A stretch of DNA of 64,000 nt from Rhodopseudomonas sp. (GCF_013377015.1 NZ_JACABA010000003.1:427647-491646); one strand, 5' to 3'; positions 52,716 through 62,974 are shown, numbered from the stretch's first letter. Notes: generated from the sequence alone by a model not told the origin. Made by a program: numbers and translations.

Positions 52716-54320
52716 ATGGTGGATACATTCGATTTCATAGTCGTCGGCGGCGGCTCGGGTGGCTGCGCCGTCGCGGGGCGGCTGTCGGAAGATGCAGGCA
52801 CCTCGGTGGCGCTGCTGGAAGCCGGTGGCACCGGCGACAATTGGGTGGTGAAGACGCCCTATGCGCTGTCCCTGATGGTGCCGAGCAAGCTCAATAACTG
52901 GCATTTCGAAACAGTGCCGCAGCCCGGCCTCAACGGCCGGATCGGCTATCAGCCGCGCGGCAAGGGCCTCGGCGGCTCGTCCGCGATCAACGCGATGGTC
53001 TACATCCGCGGCCACCGCAGCGATTACGACCACTGGGCCGCGCTCGGCAATTCCGGCTGGTCCTACGCCGACGTGCTGCCGTACTTCAAGCGTTCGGAGA
53101 ACAACGCCGAATTCAACGGCGAATTTCACGGCCAGGACGGCCCGCTGCACGTCAACAAATTGCGCACCGACAATCCGGTGCACGAAACTTTCTTGCAGGC
53201 CGCGCGCGAAGCCCAGTTCAGGATTCGCGAGGATTTCAACGGCGAGGACCAGGAAGGCCTCGGCCTCTATCAGCTCACCCAGCAGAACGGCGAACGCTGG
53301 AGTGCGGCGCGCGCCTATGTCCATCCGTTCATGGCGACACGCCCGAACCTGCGGGTCGAAACCCAGGCGCAGGCGACCCGCATCCTGTTTGAAGGCGGCC
53401 GCGCGGTCGGCGTCGAGTATCGCCAAGCCGATCAGCTTCGCCAGCTTCGCGCCCGCCGCGAAGTCATCGTCGCCTCCGGCGCGTTCCAGACGCCACAACT
53501 GTTGCAGCTGTCGGGAGTCGGCGACGGCGCGGCGCTCGGCAAGCACGGCATCGCGCCCACCCATCACCTGCCCGGCGTCGGTCAAAATCTACAAGACCAT
53601 CCGGATTTCATTTTCTCCTATATGTCCGACAGCCCGTGGTTCACCGGCACTTCGTTCAAAGGGATCGGCCGCACGCTGGCGGCGATCGGCCGCTACCGCA
53701 GCGAGGGCCGCGGCCCGTTGACGACGAATTTTGCCGAATGCGGCGGCTTTCTCAAGACCCGGCCGGACCTCGACGTGCCGGATATCCAGTTGCATTTCGG
53801 CATGGCGATGGTCGATGACCACGGGCGTAAACGCCACTGGGGCACCGGCTTCTCCTGCCACGTCTGCCTGTTGCGGCCGAAGAGCCGCGGCACCGTGGGG
53901 CTGCATAGCGCCGACCCGCTGGCGCCGCCGATGATCGATCCAAATTTCCTCGGCGACCCCGACGATCTCGAGACCATGGTCGCAGGCTACAAGACCACTC
54001 ACCGGCTGATGCAGACACCGGCGCTGAAACCGCTGCAGCAGAAAGACATGTTCACGGCGAATGTCCGCACCGACGACGACATTCGCGCTATCCTGCGCGA
54101 ACGCGTCGATACCGTGTATCACCCCGTCGGCACCTGCAAAATGGGCGTCGACGATCTCGCTGTGGTCGATCCCCAACTCAAGGTCCGCGGTGTGGGCGGC
54201 TTGCGCATCGTCGATGCCTCGGTGATGCCGACGCTGATCGGCGGCAATACCAACGCGCCGACCATCATGATCGGCGAGAAGGCTGCCGACATGATCCGCG
54301 CCGAGATGCGGGCGAACTGA
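52716..54320 (+). CDS. GMC-family FAD alcohol/choline dehydrogenase
   Basis: ATG 52716 follows GGGGAGGA and gives 534 residues. The N-terminal FAD motif is DFIVVGGGSGGCAVAGRL; GMC signature 1 is GKGLGGSSAINAMVYIRGHR; signature 2 lies in REVIVASGAFQTPQLLQLSG; the C-terminal catalytic part has DTVYHPVGTCKMG and SVMPTLIGGNTNAP. Members oxidise alcohols (AlkJ, PEG and choline dehydrogenases). With the aldehyde dehydrogenase 81 bp upstream it forms a likely alcohol-to-acid oxidation pair. Confidence 0.9.
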   Translation: MVDTFDFIVVGGGSGGCAVAGRLSEDAGTSVALLEAGGTGDNWVVKTPYALSLMVPSKLNNWHFETVPQPGLNGRIGYQPRGKGLGGSSAINAMVYIRGHRSDYDHWAALGNSGWSYADVLPYFKRSENNAEFNGEFHGQDGPLHVNKLRTDNPVHETFLQAAREAQFRIREDFNGEDQEGLGLYQLTQQNGERWSAARAYVHPFMATRPNLRVETQAQATRILFEGGRAVGVEYRQADQLRQLRARREVIVASGAFQTPQLLQLSGVGDGAALGKHGIAPTHHLPGVGQNLQDHPDFIFSYMSDSPWFTGTSFKGIGRTLAAIGRYRSEGRGPLTTNFAECGGFLKTRPDLDVPDIQLHFGMAMVDDHGRKRHWGTGFSCHVCLLRPKSRGTVGLHSADPLAPPMIDPNFLGDPDDLETMVAGYKTTHRLMQTPALKPLQQKDMFTANVRTDDDIRAILRERVDTVYHPVGTCKMGVDDLAVVDPQLKVRGVGGLRIVDASVMPTLIGGNTNAPTIMIGEKAADMIRAEMRAN

Positions 54321-54327
54321 GTAGGGA

Positions 54328-55089
54328 TTACGCCAGCAGAAAACCGCCGTCGACCGTGATCACGCTGCCGGTCATGTAGCGCGACGCGTTCGAGGCCAAC
54401 AGCAGGATCGCGCCGTCGAGATCGGATTCGGCGCCGACCCTGCGCTGCGGGATTCCCTTGATCAGCTTTTCGCCGGATGGCGTCGTCCAGAATTCGTGGT
54501 TCATCTCGGTGTCGATGTAGCCCGGCGCCAGCGCGTTGACGCGAATCCCGTTCGCCGCCAGTTCCAGCGCCATCGCTTTGGTCGCCTGGATGATCCCCGC
54601 CTTGGAAATCGTGTAGGGCGACAGCAACTTCATCACGCTGAGGCCGAGCACCGAGGCGACGTTGACGATATTTCCGCCCTGCTGCCGCGCCACCATCCGC
54701 CGCGCCACCTCGGTCGCCAGGAAATAGGCGCCCTTGAGGTTGGCGTTGATCACCGCGTCCCAATCCGCCTCGGTCTGATCGACTGCCAACTTCTGCACCG
54801 CGATTCCGGCATTGTTGATCAGCACGCTGAGCGGGCCGAGCTGCGCCTCGGCGCGGTCGATCGCCGACGCCGTCGAAGCCAGATCAGTGACGTCCATTTG
54901 CACCGCGACGGCGCGGCCGCCATTGCCGAGGATTTCCAGCTCGAGGTGCTTCAGTTTTTCGATCTGCCGCGCGGCGAGAACCACGCCGGCGCCGCGACCG
55001 GCCAGCACCCGCGCGAACTGCCGACCCAGCCCTTGCGACGCACCGGTGACCAGAATGGTTTCTTTACTGACATCGAATATGTCGGACAT
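54328..55089 (-). CDS. Short-chain dehydrogenase/reductase (classical, complete catalytic site)
   Basis: A 253-residue SDR from ATG 55089 (AGGAAA before it). The coenzyme motif is LVTGASQGLGRQFARVLA, followed by INNAGIAV, the catalytic Ser in VASVLGL and the Tyr-x-x-x-Lys in SPYTISKAGI, and the C-terminal TVDGGFLLA. All tetrad elements are present. It converges on the GMC gene with 7 bp between them. Substrate unknown. Confidence 0.88.
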   Translation of the reverse strand: MSDIFDVSKETILVTGASQGLGRQFARVLAGRGAGVVLAARQIEKLKHLELEILGNGGRAVAVQMDVTDLASTASAIDRAEAQLGPLSVLINNAGIAVQKLAVDQTEADWDAVINANLKGAYFLATEVARRMVARQQGGNIVNVASVLGLSVMKLLSPYTISKAGIIQATKAMALELAANGIRVNALAPGYIDTEMNHEFWTTPSGEKLIKGIPQRRVGAESDLDGAILLLASNASRYMTGSVITVDGGFLLA

Positions 55090-55210
55090 GCCCAATTTCC
55101 TGATGTTGCGCCTGCGCCCTTGATACAGGGCATCCGACACGACGCCAACTCGAACCAATTTGAATTGAATCTTCGATACCGCGAGACCCACAACAGCGGG
55201 ACATCAATCG

Positions 55211-55726
55211 ATGAACAGCTTCGATATCGTCGTCACGCTCGGCCTGGGTTTCGCCGTCGTGATGGGGTTTCAGGCCGGGCTGCTGCGCAGCGCCGCCACC
55301 ATCCTCGGCTATCTGGTGGCGATGCCGATCGCTGTCTGGATCATGTCGATGGTTGCCCCGAAGATGGACAGCTTTGCCGACCAACCCTCGGTACAGAATT
55401 CCGTGATGCTGTTTGCAATTTTCCTGATGAGCGGCATGGCACTTGGAACGCTGTTGCGGCTGGCCGTCAACGAAATCATCGGACACGAAATCGGTTGGGG
55501 AGACCGGCTGGCGGGGGCGGTGCTCGGCGCGGGCCGGGTATTTCTGATCGCCGTAATGATGGTGCTGATTTTCGACGAGTTGATTCCGGCCGGCGGGCAG
55601 CCGGCCTTTCTGGTCGGCTCGCAGCTACGCCCGGTGCTGTCGCGCGCGGGGCAGACCGGCGTCAAATCCTTGCCGCCCGAGGTTACCGCCTACATCGATC
55701 AATTGAAGAGCACTCACCGGATCTAG
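55211..55726 (+). CDS. CvpA-family inner-membrane protein
   Basis: A 171-residue membrane protein with four hydrophobic segments: FDIVVTLGLGFAVVMGFQAG, SAATILGYLVAMPIAVWIM, NSVMLFAIFLMSGMALGTLL and RLAGAVLGAGRVFLIAVMMV. The GDRLAGAVLGAGRV segment is typical of CvpA/colicin V production proteins, which affect envelope integrity and, in E. coli, colicin V export. Divergent from the SDR gene by 121 bp. Confidence 0.82.
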   Translation: MNSFDIVVTLGLGFAVVMGFQAGLLRSAATILGYLVAMPIAVWIMSMVAPKMDSFADQPSVQNSVMLFAIFLMSGMALGTLLRLAVNEIIGHEIGWGDRLAGAVLGAGRVFLIAVMMVLIFDELIPAGGQPAFLVGSQLRPVLSRAGQTGVKSLPPEVTAYIDQLKSTHRI

Positions 55727-55847
55727 CAAATCGGCGCCGGACAAATTCCGGTTCTCCAGCGTCGGGTCGGCTTATCACGCCGACCGATATTGGCTACAGT
55801 GCCTCGCACTCAATGGGCACTGCATTGAAATAAATCGGGAGTGAAAC

Positions 55848-56630
55848 GTGGATCTTGGAATCAAAGGCCGCCGCGCGCTGGTGTGCGCGTCCAGCAAGGG
55901 ATTGGGTCGGGCCTGCGCGACGGCGCTCGCGGCGGAAGGCGTCCATGTCACGCTCACCGCGCGCGGCGCCGAGGCGCTTGCGTCGACCGCCGCGGCAATT
56001 CGTCAGGCCTATCCCGGCATCGAGGTCAACGAGGTCGCCGGCGACATCACCACGCCGGAAGGCCGCGCTGCCGCCCTGAAGGCCTGCCCTGATCCCGATA
56101 TCCTGATCAACAATGCCGGCGGTCCACCGCCCGGCGATTTCCGCAACTGGACCCGCGACGACTGGATCAAGGCGCTCGACGCCAACATGCTGACGCCGAT
56201 CGAACTGATCAAGGCAACGGTGGACGGCATGATCGCGCGACAATTCGGCCGCATCGTCAACATCACCTCGGCCGCGGTGAAGGCGCCGATCGACGTGCTC
56301 GGACTGTCCAACGGCGCACGCAGCGGGTTGACCGGCTTCGTCGCGGGGCTGTCGCGCAAGACGGTGAAGCACAATGTCACCATCAATGCGCTGCTACCGG
56401 GGCCGTTCGATACCGATCGCCTGCGTGGTGTCTCGGCCGCCCAGGCAAAGGCCGCCGGCGTGCCTGTCGATGAGCTGCTGGACAAGCGCCGAAGCGAAAA
56501 CCCGGCCGGTCGGTTCGGCGATCCGGAGGAGTTCGGACTGGCCTGTGCGTTTCTGTGCAGTGCCAAGGCCGGCTTCATCACCGGACAGAACATCCTGCTC
56601 GATGGCGGCGCATTCCCGGGGACGATGTAG
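55848..56630 (+). CDS. SDR-like protein lacking the catalytic Tyr-Lys pair
   Basis: A 260-residue protein with a GTG start behind CGGGAG. It has an SDR fold (ALVCASSKGLGRACATALAA, ILINNAGGPPPGDF, NITSAAVKAPID), but the coenzyme motif has CASSKGLG in place of TGxxxGIG, and where classical SDRs have Tyr-x-x-x-Lys it reads GLSNGARSGLTGF. This fits the BKR-like SDR subgroup without a perfect catalytic tetrad. Whether it is an active oxidoreductase is open. Confidence 0.85.
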   Translation: MDLGIKGRRALVCASSKGLGRACATALAAEGVHVTLTARGAEALASTAAAIRQAYPGIEVNEVAGDITTPEGRAAALKACPDPDILINNAGGPPPGDFRNWTRDDWIKALDANMLTPIELIKATVDGMIARQFGRIVNITSAAVKAPIDVLGLSNGARSGLTGFVAGLSRKTVKHNVTINALLPGPFDTDRLRGVSAAQAKAAGVPVDELLDKRRSENPAGRFGDPEEFGLACAFLCSAKAGFITGQNILLDGGAFPGTM

Positions 56631-56671
56631 GACCGAGGCTCACCTTCCTGTCATTCACGGATATTCCAAAT

Positions 56672-57304
56672 TCAGGATTTGGGCGCCGCGGCCATCACGA
56701 TCCGAACCAGATCGGTGGCGTTCCGCGCGCCCAACTTCTTCATGATGTTGGCGCGGTGATACTCGATGGTGCGCGGGCTAATGCCAAGCTGTCGCCCTGC
56801 TTCCTTGTTGGTATTTCCCGATGAAAACAGATCAAGCACCTCGCGCTCGCGCAACGTTAACGGTTCCCGTCCCGGAAAATTGAGCGAGGGCACCTTCGCC
56901 GTCATCCCGCCGGACTGCCGGCGGGCAAAGGCCGAGATGGCCTCCTCAACCCTGGTTACGATTTCCTTACCACGAAACGGCTTTTCGATGAAGTCGAGCG
57001 CGCCGTTCTTGATGGCATTGACGGCCATGGCGATATCGCCTTTTCCCGAAATCATGAATATAGGCGCGGGATAGTCCTCGGCGTGCAACTCCTGCAGAAT
57101 GTCGAGTCCCGACCGGCCGGGAATATGCACGTCGAGCAGGATACAGGCCGGGCTGCGGGTTCGCGCCACGGCCAGCAGCGCCTCGCCGTCGGCAAAGCAA
57201 ATCGATTGGTAGCCCGCTGCCGACAGGACGATCGACAGCGTTTCCCGCACTGCCGGATCATCATCGACCACAAAGATTTCTTGTCCCGACGGATTTTCAG
57301 TCAT
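56672..57304 (-). CDS. FixJ/NarL-type response regulator
   Basis: A 210-residue protein. The receiver has FVVDDDPAVRETL, phosphoacceptor Asp58 in CILLDVHIPGRSGLDIL, and Lys in DFIEKPFRGKEI, the FixJ-subfamily style. The LuxR-type HTH is EPLTLREREVLDLFSSGNTN plus GISPRTIEYHRANIMKKLGA. It lies divergent from a TctC-type gene and a hybrid kinase, so it probably receives phosphate from that kinase and controls the 273-bp region between them. Confidence 0.88.
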   Translation of the reverse strand: MTENPSGQEIFVVDDDPAVRETLSIVLSAAGYQSICFADGEALLAVARTRSPACILLDVHIPGRSGLDILQELHAEDYPAPIFMISGKGDIAMAVNAIKNGALDFIEKPFRGKEIVTRVEEAISAFARRQSGGMTAKVPSLNFPGREPLTLREREVLDLFSSGNTNKEAGRQLGISPRTIEYHRANIMKKLGARNATDLVRIVMAAAPKS

Positions 57305-57577
57305 CCAATGCTCCTAACAGAACCTTGATCATACATCATTTTCTGGGTTGCCGCGTAACTTTACGAGGTCTTGTGTTAACTAAACGCAACACCCGAGATC
57401 GCTATTATTAGGAGACGAAGCCATACGAAATTTGAGCGAAGCAAGCTCTGTCGATTAGCGGAAGAATGTCTCCGTGAGCAATCTGATCCCAAATCGAACC
57501 CCGGAACTCAAACCGATCGAGGGCAGTCGCCCTCTTTGTAATTGCTTCACTTATTATACCAAATCCGCAGTACCATC
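57305..57577. promoter_or_regulatory. Divergent promoter region of the signalling block
   Basis: AT-rich stretches occur near the regulator (TACATCATTTTCTGG) and just before the TctC gene (CACTTATTATACCAAATC). No gene is seen. It should contain promoters for both directions and possible regulator sites. Confidence 0.4.
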
Positions 57578-58633
57578 ATGAAGCGGATTCGAGCAAGAAC
57601 CGCAAGCCGCATCGGCCCGCGCACCGTGATCAATTTGATACGGCGTGTCATGCAGCCTGCTGGCATCGCCGCACTCGGCCTGCTCGGCTTGGCGCTTACC
57701 ACGCCCCCGAGCCTCGGACAGTCCGCGTATCCGTCGCGCCCGATCACCGTGATCGTGCCGTTCGCTGCGGGCGGGCCGACCGACATCGTCGCCCGGATCG
57801 TCACCGGGCATATGGCAGCCACGCTCGGCCAACAGATCATCATTGAGAACGTGGTCGGATCGGGAGGGACCACGGCGGCGATCCGCGCAATGCGCTCCAC
57901 GCCTGACGGATACACAATCATGATGGGCCACATGGGTACCCATGGCGCGGCGGTGGCGCTGAATCCGACCGTTGGCTACAGCCCTTCGCATGATTTCGAG
58001 CCGATCGGAATGGCCGTCGGCATGCCGGTGCTGATCCTGGTCAGGAAGAAGCTCCCGGCAGAAAATCTCACGGAATTCATCGCATATTTGCGTGACCACG
58101 CATTTCCCCTCACCATGGCGCATGCCGGACTCGGCTCGGTCTCGTTCGCAACCTGCCTGTTGTTCAACTCGATCATCGACGCCCATCCGGCGATGGTCGC
58201 CTTCCAGGGAACCGGCCCGGCAATGCAAGCGCTCATCGCCGGCCGGATCGATTACATGTGCGACCAGATCGTCAGCGCCGCGCCCCAGATTGGCGCCGGT
58301 ATGATCAAGTCGTTCGCGATCGCCAGTCCGCAACGAAGCCCAATTCTGCCCGACGTTCCGACGGCGGCCGAGGCCGGACTTGAGGCATTCCAAGTGTCTG
58401 CATGGAACGCGCTGTTCGCGCCGAAGCGGACGCCGCCAACGATCATCACTCAATTGAACGACGCGTTGGGCCAGGCGCTGGACGATCCGCTAACGCGCAA
58501 GCAATTGCTGGAACTCGGAAGCGAGATCCCCGGCACCGACGGGCGCACGCCGGGCGCCCTGACAAATCTGGTCAACAGCGAAATCGTCAAATGGATGCCG
58601 GTCACCCATTCGGTGACGGTTACCGGCCGTTGA
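57578..58633 (+). CDS. Orphan tripartite tricarboxylate-type periplasmic binding protein (TctC/Bug)
   Basis: A 351-residue precursor from ATG 57578 with a long basic N-region and signal peptide ([19 protein letters not shown]). Bug-family features: [20 protein letters not shown] near the mature start, [46 protein letters not shown] and [12 protein letters not shown]. These proteins bind carboxylates. No TctA or TctB membrane component is nearby; instead a hybrid kinase begins 11 bp downstream. This suggests a role as periplasmic ligand receptor for the kinase, as reported for BctC with BctE in Bordetella. Confidence 0.88.
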   Translation: MKRIRARTASRIGPRTVINLIRRVMQPAGIAALGLLGLALTTPPSLGQSAYPSRPITVIVPFAAGGPTDIVARIVTGHMAATLGQQIIIENVVGSGGTTAAIRAMRSTPDGYTIMMGHMGTHGAAVALNPTVGYSPSHDFEPIGMAVGMPVLILVRKKLPAENLTEFIAYLRDHAFPLTMAHAGLGSVSFATCLLFNSIIDAHPAMVAFQGTGPAMQALIAGRIDYMCDQIVSAAPQIGAGMIKSFAIASPQRSPILPDVPTAAEAGLEAFQVSAWNALFAPKRTPPTIITQLNDALGQALDDPLTRKQLLELGSEIPGTDGRTPGALTNLVNSEIVKWMPVTHSVTVTGR

Positions 58634-58644
58634 GAGAACCCCTC

Positions 58645-61233
58645 ATGACAGATCCATCGCTGCTGAACGGCGCCGCCCGCACCCATCCCAACCCGAAGCG
58701 ATCCCTGGCCGTTCTTAGCCTCACTAGCTTTGCGCTGGTCGCCACCATCATCGGCACCAACCTCATCTTCCTAGGCAACCTTCGCGAGAGCACACTGCAA
58801 ACGGCGGAGATCAATCTAACACGCTATAATCTGACGCTGGCGGAGGAGGCCGATCGCTCCTTCAAGTCGCTCGACCTCGTGCTGTCGAGTGTGGGCGACT
58901 ATCTTGCCCGCAGGGGCGTCACCGACAGCGCGTCCTATCAGGCCATGATGTCGGATCAGGAAACTCACTTCCTGCTGAAGGAAAAAATTACCGGCCTGCC
59001 ACAGATCGATGCCGTGACGATGATCGACAGCAAGGGTAAGCTGCTCAACTTCTCGCGCTATTGGCCGATTCCCGACGTCGACGTCTCGGACCGGGACTAC
59101 TTCCAGGCGCTCAAGGGCGACGCCAATCTGGAGACATTCGTCAGCGCGCCCGTGAACAACCGCGGCACTGGCACCTGGAATATCTATCTGGCCCGACGTC
59201 TGAACGATCCCGATGGCCATTTCATGGGGCTATTGCTGGGCGCGATGTCGCTGCAATATTTCGAAAACTTCTTCGGCGCGACAACGCTTGGAACCGGAAC
59301 ATCGATTTCGTTGGTGCGCGATGACGACACCTTGCTGGCGCGCTACCCGCGCTCCGCAGACATCGGCAAGGCATCATCGGGCGCTGGCCGGCGGGCGCTC
59401 GCCGCTGGCGGCAGCCTCCGCGAGCCCGGAACCTCAGACAGGAAGATGCGGCTTCGCTCGGCGCGAATGCTCCCGAACTATCCGACCATGGTCACCGTCA
59501 CGCAAACCGAGCAAAGCGTGCTGCGCAATTGGCAAAACATGGCGGCGCTGATGATCGCGATGTCGCTGATCAGCGCCGTGGTGGTGTTGATCGGAAGCTT
59601 CGCCATCGCCCGCTGGTGGAACAAACAGAACCATTTTGCTGAGGCCGCGGCCGCCGCGAGCGCCGCCAAGTCCACCTTCGTCGCCATGATGAGCCACGAG
59701 ATTCGCACTCCGATGAATGCCGTCCTGGGCCTCGCCACCAATCTGCTGGAAACCCAGCTCGATGCCGAGCAGCGCCAGGCTGTCGTCGGAATCCACAACG
59801 CCGGTGATAACCTGCTCGGGATTCTCGACGATATCCTGGACTTTTCCAAACTGGAAGCCGGTCGCCTGTCACTCGAATCGATCGCATTCTCGTCCCATTC
59901 CTTGGTAGACAACGCGCTCAGCATCATCGGACCGCGCGCAGCCGCCAAAAATCTCAAGATCCGAAATGAGATCGATACGGCGGTTCCGCCGGTGCTGCTG
60001 GGGGATGCCGGTCGCATTCGACAGGTACTGATCAATCTGATCTCAAACGCGATCAAGTTCACCCCGGCAGGCGAAATCACCATATCCTCACAGTGCCTCT
60101 CGCGCGATGAGACCTGCGCGACGATTCAATGGACGGTGACAGACACCGGAATCGGCATTGCCGCGGACAAGATCGATTCGCTGTTCAACGATTTCGTCCA
60201 GGCGGACAATTCGATCAGCCGCCGCTTCGGCGGCTCCGGATTGGGGCTTGCGATCTGCAAGCGGCTGATCGAGCAAATGGGCGGCCGGATCGCCGTCGTC
60301 TCGACTCCCGGAAGCGGCTCTGCATTCCGGTTCTCGCTGACGCTGCCGATCTCCGAACAACCGGCGCCCTTGGACATGGACGACCAGGCCGTCCATGTCG
60401 AACTGAAAACCCGGATCGAAGCATACGGGCGCCCGCTCCGCGTTCTGATCGTCGACGACAATCCCACCAATCGCTTGATCGCCGCGCGGATGCTGCAGGA
60501 TTTCCCGATCCAGACCAACATGGCGTGCGATGGAACCGAGGCGGTCACCGCGGCCACCCGTTTCAGCTACGACGTCATCTTGATGGACATGCGAATGCCG
60601 GAGATGGATGGGCTGGAAGCCACCCGTGCGATCCGGGCTCATGGCGGCAACCTGACGAACGTGCCAATCATCGCGTTCACGGCGAACGCCTTTGCCGAAG
60701 ACGCCACCGCCTGCCGCGAAGCCGGGATGAACGACTATGTCGCCAAACCGGTCCGCAAGAAGGTCCTGGTCGAGGCGTTGTTGCGCGTGCTGCCGGATCA
60801 TCAGTTGGCGCCCCGCATCGACGATCTCGCTGGGGCCCCGCCGCTCGCGCCGGACCCAGCAGCAACGCCAACGTCGCGACTGTTCGTCGGCGGCAAGGCC
60901 TTCGACCATCTGCTGCAGGAAATCGGCGAAACCGCCACTCTCGAAATCCTCGGTGTGTTCGTCAGGGAGACCAGGGCTCGGCTCACGCTGCTGGACTCAT
61001 TGCACGTCAGCACGGATCGGCGCCGCATCGAGAGAGAAGCGCATTCCCTGAAGAGTGCGGCTGGAACCTTCGGGCTCGATCAACTGGCCGAATTGGCGCG
61101 AGCACTGGAGCAAACCGCGCCGCACGCAAGCGACGAGGATTTTCTCGCTCTGGTCGGACGCATCAAGCTCGCCTTTGCGGCAGCGCACGACCAGCCCGGC
61201 GCTGACCGTCGCATGGTCGAGTTCTCGACCTGA
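58645..61233 (+). CDS. Cache-domain hybrid sensor histidine kinase (HK-REC-Hpt)
   Basis: An 862-residue protein from ATG 58645. Two membrane helices (~20-45 and ~300-325) flank a periplasmic PDC/Cache domain with the hallmark [14 protein letters not shown] and [13 protein letters not shown]. Then follow HisKA with His351 ([15 protein letters not shown]), HATPase ([26 protein letters not shown]), a receiver with Asp648 ([15 protein letters not shown]), and a C-terminal Hpt domain with His800 ([15 protein letters not shown]). The full phosphorelay His-Asp-His can pass phosphate to separate regulators; the FixJ-like and REC-EAL proteins on each side are candidates. Confidence 0.93.
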   Translation: MTDPSLLNGAARTHPNPKRSLAVLSLTSFALVATIIGTNLIFLGNLRESTLQTAEINLTRYNLTLAEEADRSFKSLDLVLSSVGDYLARRGVTDSASYQAMMSDQETHFLLKEKITGLPQIDAVTMIDSKGKLLNFSRYWPIPDVDVSDRDYFQALKGDANLETFVSAPVNNRGTGTWNIYLARRLNDPDGHFMGLLLGAMSLQYFENFFGATTLGTGTSISLVRDDDTLLARYPRSADIGKASSGAGRRALAAGGSLREPGTSDRKMRLRSARMLPNYPTMVTVTQTEQSVLRNWQNMAALMIAMSLISAVVVLIGSFAIARWWNKQNHFAEAAAAASAAKSTFVAMMSHEIRTPMNAVLGLATNLLETQLDAEQRQAVVGIHNAGDNLLGILDDILDFSKLEAGRLSLESIAFSSHSLVDNALSIIGPRAAAKNLKIRNEIDTAVPPVLLGDAGRIRQVLINLISNAIKFTPAGEITISSQCLSRDETCATIQWTVTDTGIGIAADKIDSLFNDFVQADNSISRRFGGSGLGLAICKRLIEQMGGRIAVVSTPGSGSAFRFSLTLPISEQPAPLDMDDQAVHVELKTRIEAYGRPLRVLIVDDNPTNRLIAARMLQDFPIQTNMACDGTEAVTAATRFSYDVILMDMRMPEMDGLEATRAIRAHGGNLTNVPIIAFTANAFAEDATACREAGMNDYVAKPVRKKVLVEALLRVLPDHQLAPRIDDLAGAPPLAPDPAATPTSRLFVGGKAFDHLLQEIGETATLEILGVFVRETRARLTLLDSLHVSTDRRRIEREAHSLKSAAGTFGLDQLAELARALEQTAPHASDEDFLALVGRIKLAFAAAHDQPGADRRMVEFST

Positions 61234-61255
61234 CGCCATCGCGCCTCGGTGGACG

Positions 61256-62488
61256 CTATCCCCGAGCCGCCAAGGTCGCGTTCAGCCGGAGGTGCCAGGC
61301 GTCATACCAAGCGGCAAACGCATCCAACGGCAGCGCGCGGGAAAATTCGAATCCCTGACCGACATCGCAGCCGATGGCGTCCAGAGCCTGCCAAGTATCG
61401 ACGTCCTCGATGCCCTCGGCAACGACCTTCATGTTGTATTCGTGCGCAATCGCGACGGAGGACGCTACCACCTTCCACATGTCGGCATCGGTCAGGCAGT
61501 CCTTGACGAAGGATCGATCGATCTTCAATTCGCAAAACGGCATCCTTGCCAATGCCGACATCGATGAATAGCCGGTGCCGAAATCATCCATCGACACGCC
61601 GACGCCCTTGATCCGCAGCCGCAACAGAATGTCCATCGCCCGGAATACGTCGGCCATTGCGATTGTCTCTGTTACTTCAACCATCAGCGACTTGGCGGGA
61701 AAGCCGGTCTCGTTCAACAGCCGCTCGATCTCCTCTGGAATCGTGGCGTCCGACAGCAGCGTCGCGGAGAGATTGACTGCCACCACGAAATCCGAATCTG
61801 CGCCGATGTAAGCCCGCGCCATTTCCATCGAATCGCGCAGCATCTGCCAGGTCATTGCCTTGATGCAGCCGCCCTGTTCGGCGAGCGGAATGAAGACATC
61901 CGGGCCGACCGAACCGAAGTCGGGGCTGTCCCATCGCGCCAAAGCCTCGCAGCCGACCACCCTGCCGGTCGACAGCTGGATCTTGGGCTGGAATGCCGGA
62001 TAGATCTCGCGGCGCTGTAAGGCCTGTTGAAGGTGCTCAGCGGTGATGTCGACCCTCTGTCGATCGTTCGATCGCCGCCGCGAATGGCCGTCTTGGCAAC
62101 GTGCCGTCAGCACTTCGCGCAGCAGAACAAGGTCGATCGGCTTGGGAAGCGAGATCGCGTCGAAGATCCCGGCCGCGCGCGCCATCCGCACGGTGGCGTT
62201 GAGGATCCGGCTCTCGCAGCCGCTGATCACGACCACACGCGGCACCGGATCGAGTCCGGCGATCAGCCGAAGCAACCCGATACCGTCCCGATCGCCGAGC
62301 GACAGATCGATGGTGATGCAGTCAAACGGCTCCGTCGGGATCAACTGTTCGGCCGCCTGGAACGACGACACGGAGCGCGCCTCGTAACCGATCCTTGTGC
62401 AAACACCGCAGATGATCACGCCCTGGATCAAATCGTCATCGACGATGAGGACTCGATAGGCAGGCGTAGTGTCAGTGAGTGCGAGCAT
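61256..62488 (-). CDS. Response regulator with EAL c-di-GMP phosphodiesterase output
   Basis: A 410-residue protein from ATG 62488. The receiver has Asp17-19 (LIVDDDLIQGV), phosphoacceptor Asp61 (CITIDLSLGDRDG) and Lys116 (SLPKP). The EAL domain is intact: FQPKIQLSTGRVVGCEALAR (EAL at 181-183), VAVNLSATLL, MVEVTETIAM, SMDDFGTGYSSMSALAR, LKIDRSFVKD and VVAEGIEDVDT, so metal and substrate residues are present. It hydrolyses c-di-GMP when activated. The gene converges on the hybrid kinase, 22 bp apart, suggesting a partner relation. Confidence 0.92.
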   Translation of the reverse strand: MLALTDTTPAYRVLIVDDDLIQGVIICGVCTRIGYEARSVSSFQAAEQLIPTEPFDCITIDLSLGDRDGIGLLRLIAGLDPVPRVVVISGCESRILNATVRMARAAGIFDAISLPKPIDLVLLREVLTARCQDGHSRRRSNDRQRVDITAEHLQQALQRREIYPAFQPKIQLSTGRVVGCEALARWDSPDFGSVGPDVFIPLAEQGGCIKAMTWQMLRDSMEMARAYIGADSDFVVAVNLSATLLSDATIPEEIERLLNETGFPAKSLMVEVTETIAMADVFRAMDILLRLRIKGVGVSMDDFGTGYSSMSALARMPFCELKIDRSFVKDCLTDADMWKVVASSVAIAHEYNMKVVAEGIEDVDTWQALDAIGCDVGQGFEFSRALPLDAFAAWYDAWHLRLNATLAARG

Positions 62489-62633
62489 CGGAGTTCTCGT
62501 CTTCAAATGCCCCTCGACCGGGCGCGTACGATCCTGCGATCGCACGACTCTGCACAGAGTGATGTGAACGAAGCGTTGTCCGGAACCCGACTCGTCGCCT
62601 TCCGGCCGAGGATAGTTACCGCCGCGTCATAGA

Positions 62634-62960
62634 TTAGGCATCAATGCTTTCGTCCCGCTTGGTCGCGCCGGCCGCCTTCGAGTTCTTGCTCTTTGCCTTC
62701 AGGAAACGGACATCGATATCAGAGCCGTTGACCCTCACCAATTCGCAACGGCGATAGGCGAGACCGGTGGAGGACAGCAGCAGAAAGAACTCTTTCAGGT
62801 TGAGTCCCTCGATCGATCCTTCGAGGCCGAGTTCAGCATCGATCGCGGAAATCGCCTTCAGCACGCAACTACGACGCCAGGTACCGTCGATCGCCATGAT
62901 CCAGACGTTGTATCCACGCCCGAAGGTGACCCGTTCCGGCCCGGAATTTTCAGCTGCCAT
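62634..62960 (-). CDS. PilZ-like domain protein
   Basis: A 108-residue protein from ATG 62960; an in-frame extension to 63080 lies inside cheR and is not supported. The pattern GTWRRSCVLKAIS, followed by LNLKEFFLLLSSTGLAYRRC and ELVRVNGSDIDVRFLK, resembles PilZ-type domains found in related genomes. The RxxxR and D/NxSxxG residues needed for c-di-GMP are only partly present (WRR, but no conserved Gly), so ligand binding is doubtful. It follows cheR by 14 bp, in the same direction. Confidence 0.6.
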   Translation of the reverse strand: MAAENSGPERVTFGRGYNVWIMAIDGTWRRSCVLKAISAIDAELGLEGSIEGLNLKEFFLLLSSTGLAYRRCELVRVNGSDIDVRFLKAKSKNSKAAGATKRDESIDA

Positions 62961-62974
62961 AACACATTCCAGTT

